Assembly: GCA_947372575.1 (NCBI GenBank)
Contig: CANBUF010000138.1
Coordinates: forward strand, 1-5,890
Direction of reading: 5' to 3'
Length of the DNA stretch: 5,890 nucleotides
Origin: Alcaligenaceae bacterium
GTDB lineage: Bacteria; Pseudomonadota; Gammaproteobacteria; Burkholderiales; Burkholderiaceae
Positions 1 through 5,854 of the stretch are shown piece after piece. A model generated the notes under the pieces. That model saw only the letters and a program-made list of their open reading frames with translations, had not been told where the DNA came from and did not search any database. Position 1 is the stretch's first letter. Each line of letters begins with the position of its first letter. The position numbers and the translations under genes were made by a program.

Positions 1-1
1 C

Positions 2-790
2 TTGCAAGTTCATTACCCAATTCGTCAAGGATTCTTACGCAGAATCGTTGACTGGAACAAGGTCGTGCAAGGTGTGAGCTTCAGTCTGCGTGCGGGCGAA
101 ACCGTGGCCTTGGTGGGGGCTTCGGGTTGCGGTAAAACGACTGTCGCCAAGGCTTTGCTTCGGCTTATTGACCCAAGCGTCAAAGTTATGGGGACTGCCC
201 GGATGGGTGACACGAGTCTGCTCAATGTCTCAGCAAGCGCATTGCTGGCGATGCGTCGCCGGATCCAGATCGTTTTTCAGGATCCCTATGCATCGCTGGA
301 TCCTCGCATGCGCGTTGGTGCTATTTTGCAAGAAGGGATTGCTGCGTTGCGTCCTGAATGGTCAGCGCTTGAGCAAACTCGACGCATTGCGTATCTGCTT
401 GAACGCGTCGGCCTGCCTGCGAATGCCGCGGATCGGTATCCCCATGAGTTTTCGGGTGGTCAGCGTCAGCGTATTGCAATTGCGCGTGCGCTGGCAGTTG
501 AGCCTCAGGTGCTGATACTGGACGAACCGACTTCTGCGCTGGATGTATCCGTGCAGGCGCAAATCCTGGATTTACTCACAGATCTCCAACGTGAAACAGG
601 GATGGCGTATCTCTTTATTACGCATAACTTTGGAGTCGTCGAATACATCGCTGACCGGGTCGCCGTCATGCATGCTGGTCAATTAGTCGAGTTAGGCGAT
701 GCAGGGCAGGTCCTTCAGGCGCCTACGAGTCCTGTGACACGAGAATTGCTGGAGGCTGTTCCCAGACTGAGCTTTGGGGTCGGCAATTAA
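2..790 (+). CDS. yejF: YejF-like oligopeptide ABC transporter ATPase, C-terminal part (5' truncated by window edge)
   Basis: This is a cytoplasmic ATPase subunit that powers ATP-driven peptide import with inner-membrane permeases. YejF and its relatives are double ATPases of roughly 530 residues, and only the second ABC module is visible here. Counting from the first codon at 2, the Walker A motif GASGCGKT is at residues 39-46, the Q-loop FQDP has Q93, the signature is FSGGQ (150-154), Walker B LILDEP is 171-176, the D-loop is SALD, and the switch histidine is H208 in ITHNF. The segment PIRQGFLRRIVDWN just before the domain resembles E. coli YejF (PIRKGILKRIVDHN), as far as I recall it, and sets it apart from generic OppF/DppF. 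The frame is open to the left edge, so the TTG at position 2 is not the true start. The stop is TAA at 788-790. No hairpin terminator is evident after it. The ABC assignment is very secure; the yejF orthology is likely but not proven. Confidence 0.93.
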   Translation: MQVHYPIRQGFLRRIVDWNKVVQGVSFSLRAGETVALVGASGCGKTTVAKALLRLIDPSVKVMGTARMGDTSLLNVSASALLAMRRRIQIVFQDPYASLDPRMRVGAILQEGIAALRPEWSALEQTRRIAYLLERVGLPANAADRYPHEFSGGQRQRIAIARALAVEPQVLILDEPTSALDVSVQAQILDLLTDLQRETGMAYLFITHNFGVVEYIADRVAVMHAGQLVELGDAGQVLQAPTSPVTRELLEAVPRLSFGVGN

Positions 791-892
791 GGCCAGTTAA
801 TGCCTGCAATATCGGCTTAGCGTCGCCTCAAAGGTACTCCGTTATACTGCGAAGGACTTGAATTTTAGGTGTTTGACCTCGTTAATGGTGTT

Positions 893-1399
893 ATGGGACT
901 AAAAGTATTCGATTTGCAGTGCAGCAACAGCCATCTGTTTGAGGGTTGGTTCGGCTCGCACGAAGATTATGATTCGCAGCAGGCTCGCGGTCTGCTGACT
1001 TGTCCTGTTTGTCACAGCGACGCCATTACCAAGCGCCTGTCAGCCCCACACCTCAATGTGGGGCATTTCAATACGCAACGTTCTGCCTCTGAGCCTTCTG
1101 CCGAGGAGTCTACGGCGATCGTACCCAGTCAGAGCCACGATCAGCAAAGCGTGGTGGCGGCTTCTCCTGAGCTTGTTCAGATTCAGGCTGCAGTCATGAT
1201 GCAGATGCGTGAATTCATTCGCAAGACAGAAAACGTCGGTGATCGTTTTGCCGACGAAGCACGCAAGATCCACGAAGGTGAGACCCAAGAGCGCCCCATC
1301 CGCGGGACTGCTACACGCGAAGAGCGCGAGTCGCTAGCCGAGGACGGCATTGCGGTCGTGGCCTTGCCTGACTTTCTCGATACGGACCGGATGCAGTAA
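893..1399 (+). CDS. DUF1178 family zinc-ribbon-like protein
   Basis: This is a small soluble protein of 168 residues. It matches the DUF1178 pattern: an N-terminal VFDLQC...H..EGWF segment, then a CPVC knuckle. C10, H14, C37 and C40 form a plausible metal-binding ribbon. A low-complexity Ser/Glu/Gln linker (about 60-95) follows, then a helical C-terminal part containing MMQMREFIRKTENVGDRFADEARKI-like sequence typical of the family. The biochemical function is not established. The ATG at 893 is chosen because family members begin just before VFDLQC. A GTG at 869 would add eight residues and has GAAGGA 12 nt upstream, so it is a real alternative. However, a possible -10 box TATACT (843-848) would place transcription initiation within or right beside that GAAGGA. 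The gene runs directly into the next one in the same frame. The family call is confident; the start is moderate. Confidence 0.85.
   Translation: MGLKVFDLQCSNSHLFEGWFGSHEDYDSQQARGLLTCPVCHSDAITKRLSAPHLNVGHFNTQRSASEPSAEESTAIVPSQSHDQQSVVAASPELVQIQAAVMMQMREFIRKTENVGDRFADEARKIHEGETQERPIRGTATREERESLAEDGIAVVALPDFLDTDRMQ
1043..1064 (+). repeat. Perfect 8-bp GC-rich hairpin inside the DUF1178 gene
   Basis: GCCCCACA (1043-1050) and TGTGGGGC (1057-1064) are exact reverse complements separated by the 6-nt loop CCTCAA. ATTTCAA follows, so there is no proper U-tract and it is not a convincing intrinsic terminator. It lies in codons for the segment between the zinc ribbon and the linker. An mRNA structure is plausible; a function is not shown. 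Confidence 0.55.
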
Positions 1400-1654
1400 T
1401 TGGCGTCCTGTCGTCCGGATTGCGGTGCTTGCTGCATCGCACCTTCTATCACCAGCCCCATCCCAGGTATGCCAGACGGTAAACCCGCAGGGGAGCGCTG
1501 TATCCAACTGATGCCTGACAATCTCTGCGCGATTTTTGGCAAGCCAGAACGGCCGGCATTCTGTGGAGGGCTTCAGCCCTCTGGGGAAATGTGTGGTTCT
1601 GATCGGGAATATGCGTTGCAGTGGATTGGAGCGTTAGAGCTTGCGACGCGTTGA
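1400..1654 (+). CDS. YkgJ-family cysteine-cluster (CxxCC) protein, TTG start
   Basis: This is an 84-residue cytoplasmic protein with eight cysteines at 4, 8, 11, 12, 34, 43, 55 and 65. The order CxxxCxxCC, then [12 protein letters not shown], then later C...C...C...C, is that of the YkgJ/UPF0153 'zinc- or iron-chelating' family. No enzyme activity is established for it. The start is forced by the sequence: the codon immediately before is the TAA (1397-1399) of the DUF1178 gene in the same frame, and the next in-frame ATG (residue 24) would discard the CxxxCxxCC motif. The TTG at 1400 is therefore the only standard start that retains the motif. A weak CCGGA lies about 8 nt upstream. Expression is probably by termination-reinitiation coupling with the preceding gene. 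The stop is TGA 1652-1654, only 2 nt from the convergent regulator gene. Confidence 0.85.
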   Translation: MASCRPDCGACCIAPSITSPIPGMPDGKPAGERCIQLMPDNLCAIFGKPERPAFCGGLQPSGEMCGSDREYALQWIGALELATR

Positions 1655-1656
1655 TC

Positions 1657-2334
1657 TTAAAACTCTAGCTTATCAATTTTAATATTCGAATTAAATGAAG
1701 CGATCACTTTTAGTGACGTGTAGTGTTTGTCACAATATTTTGAAAGGTCAACAAGTGTAATTAGTGAAAGCTTGTTTTTCAGGCTTGCGCGATACATTTT
1801 AACGGTCCTCAGTGAGATAGACAGTTGTTCGGCGACTTCATATTGTCGATACCCATTTCCAAGCAACAGCAGGACTTGTGCTTCTCGTTGAGAAATAGGC
1901 GTATCACCAAGAGTATTGATTTCTACAGAAGGCGCATTTGGGATTATATTTTTACCGATACCATCAAAAACTTTGGATAATGTTTCGTTCAATTGTCGCG
2001 TAGTGAACGGCTTGAGAATGAAGTCAATCGCACCCCCTCGCCAGACATCAATAATATCGGCCTGGTTGATATTGCCACTCATAAAGATAATCGGAATGTT
2101 GAAATTTTGCTCATTCAGAGCGTATAGCAATTCAACTCCAGTCATTCCTTGCATATGAAAGTCAAGAAGTATGCAACAGGATTCCAAATCGACGAGTTTA
2201 AAATTTTTGATTTCAATCAGAAAAGATTCTGCGGATTCAAAAGTTTGAACATCATATTTGTGACATAGCCACCCCTGTAACGCATTCCGTATATTGTGAT
2301 CATCGTCAATGATGATGATTTTGTTCTGTGTCAT
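1657..2334 (-). CDS. Two-component response regulator, FixJ/NarL type (REC + LuxR-type HTH)
   Basis: This is a 225-residue DNA-binding transcription regulator activated by phosphorylation. The receiver domain (about 5-120) has the acidic pocket D10-D12, phospho-acceptor D58 in LLDFHM, switch S86 in FMSG and K108 in LKPF, so all catalytic positions are intact. A short linker leads to a LuxR-type helix-turn-helix (about 146-200) with SQREAQVLLLLGNG, then EVAEQLSISLRTVKMYRASLKNKL. The usual recognition-helix histidine (TVKxHR) is tyrosine here (TVKMYR). About 20 residues extend past the HTH. The ATG at 2334 overlaps the kinase stop as ATGA, implying translational coupling, with an AGG-type ribosome site in TTTAGGTCAAGC. 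The gene is AT-rich compared with the genes to its left. Its target is unknown; by position the divergent control region at 3771-4145 is the first candidate. Confidence 0.95.
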   Translation of the reverse strand: MTQNKIIIIDDDHNIRNALQGWLCHKYDVQTFESAESFLIEIKNFKLVDLESCCILLDFHMQGMTGVELLYALNEQNFNIPIIFMSGNINQADIIDVWRGGAIDFILKPFTTRQLNETLSKVFDGIGKNIIPNAPSVEINTLGDTPISQREAQVLLLLGNGYRQYEVAEQLSISLRTVKMYRASLKNKLSLITLVDLSKYCDKHYTSLKVIASFNSNIKIDKLEF

Positions 2335-3770
2335 GCTTGACCTAAAGTCTGACTGGCAAGTGGAATCTGAATTTCAAAAAGTGCACCGCCCTGATCACGA
2401 TTTATCGCTGTTATAGTCCCTTGATGTTTATCAATAATCGTTTTGCTCAGCCACAACCCTACACCTAAACCATCACTTTTAGATGTCTTATACAAACCAA
2501 ATATTTTTGGAAATAGTTCTGTGTCGATACCGTTGCCATTATCTTCGATCGTTAGTTTGGCAAACTTTTCATCTTGAGAGATTGTCAAAATAATTTCCAT
2601 CATTTTTGTATCTGATGCAGACAACGCATCTACTGCATTATTTAAAACATTAATTAATACTTGCTGAATTTGAATAGTGTCTCCAACAGCAATAGGGTTG
2701 GATTGAAATATCTTATTCAAATGAATCTTTTTAAGCTTCAGCGTAGGGGCAATGATTTCAAGAATCTCAGTCGTGATTTGTTGGATATTAATGTTGTGGA
2801 GCAGATGGTTCTGTGAGCCAAATAATTGTTTAAGTTTTACGATCTGCTCTGTAATTTTGTTCAGCTGCTGGCTAATGTTGTTCAGGGTTAGTATCGATTT
2901 CTGATTTTGACCAGACTCTTCGAGGTCGCGCTTAATAGTGTCTGTTTCTAGTGCGATGCTGGTGAGTGGTTGACTCAGTTCATGGGCTAACGTACTGGCA
3001 AGTGCACTGATTCCCAGCACCCGATTTGATTTCATCAAACTTTGTATGAGTTGGTCCTTTTCTAAAACCACCCTAGCCAGACTTTGATTGAGCTGGTTCG
3101 ATTGGATTGCCAGTGGATTCACCCAGCTTATCCTTAATGATTGGTAGGAAATGTAGCGAAATACACTCAGGGCAACAAAGATTGCATACATCAATACGAC
3201 TAGTGTCGTAGGGTGTCTAGGTGTAATCGGCACGTCAGAAAAATATCCCAATAGACGTATGACTGCAAAACTTGCGATCGCAAATTCAAGCCAGCCAATC
3301 CATTTTAAAAATAAATTCTTACGTAAACTAATATTTGTGTAGTTCTTGCATTGATAGAAAGTAAAGAAACCCAGCGTCGCTGTTGGAATATTAAAAAGCA
3401 GATATGGTAGGAGGGGATCAATCGCCATACGGCAAATTTCAATCAGTGCACACCACGATGCCGCGAGTAATAAGGCAAGATAAAAATATGTGATTTTTAT
3501 ATTTCGAGTTAAGGATAACAAACTGAATAAAAGCGAAACTTCAGCAGAAAGAAGTAAAAAATTACCCAAACCAAATGAAATATAATTATCAAAAAAATAA
3601 CTAATATTTTGAGCAATCACCAAAGGTGTTGTAAGAAACATCAGAATTTCTGTAATAAAAAAAAATTTTGCAGAGATATCAAGATTGCTTCTGAAGGAAA
3701 AATAAAGAATTCCAGCAGAGCCAAATGTCATCATGCCGTAAACGATTGCTAATGTGACAATTGAGTTCAT
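2331..3770 (-). CDS. Membrane sensor histidine kinase with about seven TM segments
   Basis: This inner-membrane kinase is predicted to phosphorylate the regulator encoded just downstream. With the ATG at 3770 it has 479 residues. Seven hydrophobic segments lie at about 2-26, 35-60, 63-87, 92-114, 120-141, 153-177 and 186-210, with no large periplasmic domain. A charged helix follows, then the DHp domain with H-box AHELSQPLTSI (phospho-accepting H263), the N-box VLINVLNNAVDAL (N378), G1 EDNGNGID (D410), an F-box region (LFPKIF) and G2 GLGVGL (434-439). HELxQPL kinases of the FixL/DctB-like class commonly pair with FixJ-type regulators, as here. The frame stays open upstream to an ATG at 4025 (564 residues), but those 85 residues have no recognisable domain and lie over a dense DNA repeat array, so the shorter start is preferred. 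No strong ribosome site precedes either start. A run of nine T (minus strand) lies at residues 36-38. I do not recognise the sensor domain. Confidence 0.9.
   Translation of the reverse strand: MNSIVTLAIVYGMMTFGSAGILYFSFRSNLDISAKFFFITEILMFLTTPLVIAQNISYFFDNYISFGLGNFLLLSAEVSLLFSLLSLTRNIKITYFYLALLLAASWCALIEICRMAIDPLLPYLLFNIPTATLGFFTFYQCKNYTNISLRKNLFLKWIGWLEFAIASFAVIRLLGYFSDVPITPRHPTTLVVLMYAIFVALSVFRYISYQSLRISWVNPLAIQSNQLNQSLARVVLEKDQLIQSLMKSNRVLGISALASTLAHELSQPLTSIALETDTIKRDLEESGQNQKSILTLNNISQQLNKITEQIVKLKQLFGSQNHLLHNINIQQITTEILEIIAPTLKLKKIHLNKIFQSNPIAVGDTIQIQQVLINVLNNAVDALSASDTKMMEIILTISQDEKFAKLTIEDNGNGIDTELFPKIFGLYKTSKSDGLGVGLWLSKTIIDKHQGTITAINRDQGGALFEIQIPLASQTLGQA
3657..3665 (-). repeat. Nine-base homopolymer (T9 on coding strand) in the kinase gene
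   Basis: Nine consecutive A on the plus strand read as TTT TTT TTT (Phe36-Phe38 of the 479-residue kinase), preceded by an A4 run. It is long enough to be a slippage site. A one-base change would frameshift the kinase near its second membrane segment. It lies in a very AT-rich stretch, so chance is a fair explanation. Confidence 0.6.
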
Positions 3771-3844
3771 ATGTAATTTGAAGATCGAAAGAATTACACA
3801 TGAAAGACTTACAGCCGCTCGCCTACATGTGCAAGCTGGGACTG

Positions 3845-3853
3845 AATATAACA
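3845..3853 (-). promoter_or_regulatory. Candidate extended -10 promoter for the kinase-regulator operon
   Basis: On the minus strand TGTTATATT combines a TG extension with TATATT, a 5/6 match to TATAAT. No good -35 is seen at 17 bp, which is usual for extended -10 promoters. Transcription would start near 3838, giving a leader of about 68 nt to the ATG at 3770. It would lie downstream of the heptamer array, consistent with the array acting as upstream operator sites. It would also exclude translation from the ATG at 4025. Confidence 0.35.
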
Positions 3854-3889
3854 GCACGCGAAGCTTAGCATTGCTCCTGGTTAAATAAC

Positions 3890-4037
3890 TTAGTGCATCT
3901 GTTCTGTTTATTGAATTTTCGTGCAAGGCCTTTAATGCCGTTTCATAGTTAATGTTTATTTTTGTAGAGCTATTTGTGCACATGTACTTTGGTGCGTGTC
4001 TTATGGTTCGTGCACCTTGGTACATAAACTTTAGTGC
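3890..4037 (+). promoter_or_regulatory. Array of six TTNGTGC heptamers, all in one orientation
   Basis: Exact copies of TTNGTGC lie at 3890-3896, 3918-3924, 3973-3979, 3989-3995, 4007-4013 and 4031-4037, each followed by A or G. Scanning both strands by eye, I found only about three more copies elsewhere in the window (near 315, 958 and 4221), close to the roughly three expected by chance. In the overlapping minus-strand frame the copies fall in all three reading phases, so the repetition is at DNA level and does not come from a repeated peptide. Proposed role: binding sites for the adjacent LuxR-HTH regulator or another factor controlling one or both divergent promoters. The binding protein is inference. 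Confidence 0.5.
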
Positions 4038-4039
4038 GT
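3980..4039 (+). repeat. Two near-identical 18-bp direct repeats spaced by 42 bp
   Basis: ACATGTACTTTGGTGCGT (3980-3997) and ACATAAACTTTAGTGCGT (4022-4039) match at 15 of 18 positions and start exactly 42 bp apart, about four helical turns. Each contains one heptamer (TTGGTGC and TTAGTGC). Same-face spacing suits cooperative protein binding. They may be the strongest sites of the array. Confidence 0.55.
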
Positions 4040-4074
4040 AGTGTGAATTTGTTTCAAATAGTAAAGTTGCGCCG

Positions 4075-4092
4075 GACTGAAATTAATCAGTC
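4075..4092. promoter_or_regulatory. Inverted repeat GACTGA-N6-TCAGTC upstream of tpsB
   Basis: GACTGA (4075-4080) and TCAGTC (4087-4092) are perfect complements around the AT-only spacer AATTAA. The shape is that of an operator for a dimeric regulator. It lies 54 bp before the tpsB start, near where a promoter or leader would be. A short mRNA hairpin is an alternative. No specific factor is recognised. Confidence 0.3.
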
Positions 4093-4145
4093 TGACACCG
4101 CCAGCTGCTTGCGTCCAAATCGGCGCATTTTGAATTCAATCACAC

Positions 4146-5843
4146 ATGCAAATGTCTACTAAATATCTCATTGTTTTGACAGCAATCTTATCCATGGTTG
4201 CGATAAACGAAGGTGCGCATGCACAAACTTCGGCAGGACAGTTGCTACAAGAAATCCAAACTCTGACACCACCCAGCAATGAGATACCAGAAGCTACGCG
4301 TGAGCTGGCGCCCCTCCAAGTCACGCCGGTCAAGCCCGAGCCTGGAAAGTTAACCTTTACTGTCCAGCGATTTAATTTCACGGGCAACAATAAAATTTCT
4401 AACGAAGATCTGCAGAAGCTTGTTGCGGGTTTGCTCAATCAGCCAATCACTTTTGAGGATCTGCAGAAAGCAGCCGAGGCCATTAGTCAGTATGCCCGAG
4501 CACGCGGCTGGGTGGTTCGCGCTGTGTTGCCACAGCAAGAAATTACCGCTGGTACTGTGACATTCAACATTGTTGAAGCCAAATTAGGTGGCGTGTTGAT
4601 TGACAATAAAAGTAAGCGTGTGAGTAATGAGCGGGTAGAGCACTGGATTAACAGTGGCATATCAAAAGAGAGTGAGCTCTCACTAGAAGAATTGGATCGT
4701 GTCCTGCAAACGCTTAACGATCTGCCTGATGTTGCCGTGGTGGGTTCGTTACAAGAAGGTTCTCGGGCAGGTGAAGTTGCTCTGTTGGTGACGGTGACTG
4801 ACAAGCCGCTTTTCAACGGGCAGGTCGCGATTGATAACTATGGCAATAGTAATACCGGTCAGATTCGTGAGTCAGTGCAGGCTAATTTAAACGGACCGCT
4901 TGGTATCGGTGACCAACTATCTATTTATGGTTTGTATACGGATGGCAGTATTTATGGTCGTTTGGGCTATACCGCACCAGTCGGCACGAGTGGATTGCGA
5001 CTTGGCGTCAACGCAAGCACCATGAATTACCACATTATCAATACCGGGTTTCAGAATTTATATGCCAATGGTGTTGCCAACACGGGCGGCGTCGAAGCGA
5101 GCTATCCCATTATTCGTAGCCGTGCAGCCAATCTATTTGCGACGTTTAACTGGAATTACAGCGATTTTCAGAACTGGACTGTTGCGGGTCTGAATGCAGA
5201 TCAAAGCTATAACACCAGCGTTGCGCAATTCGGATTGTCTGGCAATGTACTTGACAGTTATCTGGGTGGAGGCCTGAATGTAGGATCACTGAGTATTTCA
5301 GGCGGCAACATCAATCGCAATACTGTCGGGCAGTACAACACTCAATATGGGGTCGCAGGTGATTTTGTAAAGCTGCGTTACGGCTTTAACCGTACGCAAG
5401 CGATTACTGGATCTCTGTCTGCGTATATCGCTGTGTCAGGGCAGATCGCTAGTAAAAACATGGATAGCTCTGAGCAACTCTACCTCGGTGGTCCGATGGG
5501 GGTGCGCGCCTACACTACAGGCCAGGGCGCAGCAAGTCAGGGCAATCTGACAACATTTGAACTTCGTCAGAACCTACCTTATCAGTTTCAATTAGCTGCT
5601 TTTTATGATTTAGCGAATGTTCAGACTTGGACGTCAAATCCTGTTATCAACACCGTTGATAACAATTACACCTTACAAGGCTATGGACTGAGTCTGACCT
5701 GGATTGGTCCCTACGATCTGAATGTGAAAGCGATTTGGGCTCAGCGTACCGGACCGCTTTCTCAAAGCGTGACGACCTACCTTGAGCAAAATGGCGGGAC
5801 GAGTCAGAACCGCTTCTGGTTGACCGCCTCTATTCCTTTCTAA
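4146..5843 (+). CDS. TpsB outer-membrane transporter, ShlB/FhaC/HecB family (two-partner secretion)
   Basis: This 565-residue outer-membrane protein is of the Omp85/TpsB type, which exports a large TpsA exoprotein such as a haemagglutinin, adhesin or haemolysin. A signal peptide with hydrophobic core at about 7-20 ends in AHA, with cleavage expected after A26. A proline-rich linker (about 40-66) follows, then POTRA1 (about 70-145, starting FTVQRFNFTGNNKIS) and POTRA2 (about 147-220), then a beta-barrel from about 224 to the terminal Phe. Loop 6 carries GVRAY (R454) and the partner strand has FYD (D488), the conserved barrel motifs. The C-terminus ASIPF has the terminal aromatic expected for BAM insertion. 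The length is normal for the family. The start could be ATG 4146 or ATG 4152; neither has a clear ribosome site, and both leave the signal peptide usable. It is divergent from the two-component operon. The substrate is unknown and no TpsA is complete in the window. Confidence 0.95.
   Translation: MQMSTKYLIVLTAILSMVAINEGAHAQTSAGQLLQEIQTLTPPSNEIPEATRELAPLQVTPVKPEPGKLTFTVQRFNFTGNNKISNEDLQKLVAGLLNQPITFEDLQKAAEAISQYARARGWVVRAVLPQQEITAGTVTFNIVEAKLGGVLIDNKSKRVSNERVEHWINSGISKESELSLEELDRVLQTLNDLPDVAVVGSLQEGSRAGEVALLVTVTDKPLFNGQVAIDNYGNSNTGQIRESVQANLNGPLGIGDQLSIYGLYTDGSIYGRLGYTAPVGTSGLRLGVNASTMNYHIINTGFQNLYANGVANTGGVEASYPIIRSRAANLFATFNWNYSDFQNWTVAGLNADQSYNTSVAQFGLSGNVLDSYLGGGLNVGSLSISGGNINRNTVGQYNTQYGVAGDFVKLRYGFNRTQAITGSLSAYIAVSGQIASKNMDSSEQLYLGGPMGVRAYTTGQGAASQGNLTTFELRQNLPYQFQLAAFYDLANVQTWTSNPVINTVDNNYTLQGYGLSLTWIGPYDLNVKAIWAQRTGPLSQSVTTYLEQNGGTSQNRFWLTASIPF
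5642..5664 (+). repeat. Perfect 10-bp inverted repeat with 3-nt loop inside tpsB
   Basis: TGTTATCAAC (5642-5651) and GTTGATAACA (5655-5664) are exact reverse complements separated by ACC. The stretch encodes VINTVDNN, a turn between two late barrel strands. It could fold as an mRNA hairpin or be a palindromic protein-binding site. No T-tract follows, so it is not an intrinsic terminator. Confidence 0.5.
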
Positions 5844-5854
5844 TCGGATCCACA

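Larger units (their letters stand above)
3771..4145. promoter_or_regulatory. Divergent control region between the two-component operon and tpsB
   Basis: If the kinase starts at 3770, these 375 bases are non-coding and sit between two genes transcribed away from each other. Visible contents are a candidate extended -10 for the kinase operon (3845-3853, minus strand), six TTNGTGC heptamers (3890-4037) and a 6-bp inverted repeat (4075-4092). Between 4040 and 4145 I see no good sigma-70 -35/-10 pair for tpsB, which would fit activator dependence but could also be a limit of eye inspection. The minus-strand frame is open through 4025, so part of the region could instead encode an N-terminal extension of the kinase. 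Confidence 0.6.

Noticed and set aside
1677..1694. AT-only imperfect hairpin near the end of the regulator gene as a terminator for the plus-strand genes
   Set aside because: The stem has no GC pairs and sits inside coding sequence, so it does not fit an intrinsic terminator.
3809..3871. Short minus-strand frame of 20 codons starting MLSFACCYIQ with AGGAG just upstream, as a leader peptide of the kinase operon
   Set aside because: The AGGAG is only 2 nt from the ATG, too close for normal initiation, and the frame starts upstream of the candidate promoter. Nothing else supports it.
4407..4468. 11-bp direct repeat GATCTGCAGAA at 4407-4417 and 4458-4468
   Set aside because: It is in frame, 17 codons apart, and encodes similar E-DLQK helix turns within POTRA1. 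Coincident codon choice explains it.
4183..4816. Minus-strand open frames over tpsB and similar antisense frames over the other genes
   Set aside because: They lie opposite strongly supported genes and their translations show no domain. They are shadows.
5501..5520. VRAY in loop 6 of TpsB where the textbook motif is VRGY
   Set aside because: GVRAY is a familiar variant in ShlB/FhaC/HecB relatives. The key arginine is kept, so no functional defect is implied.
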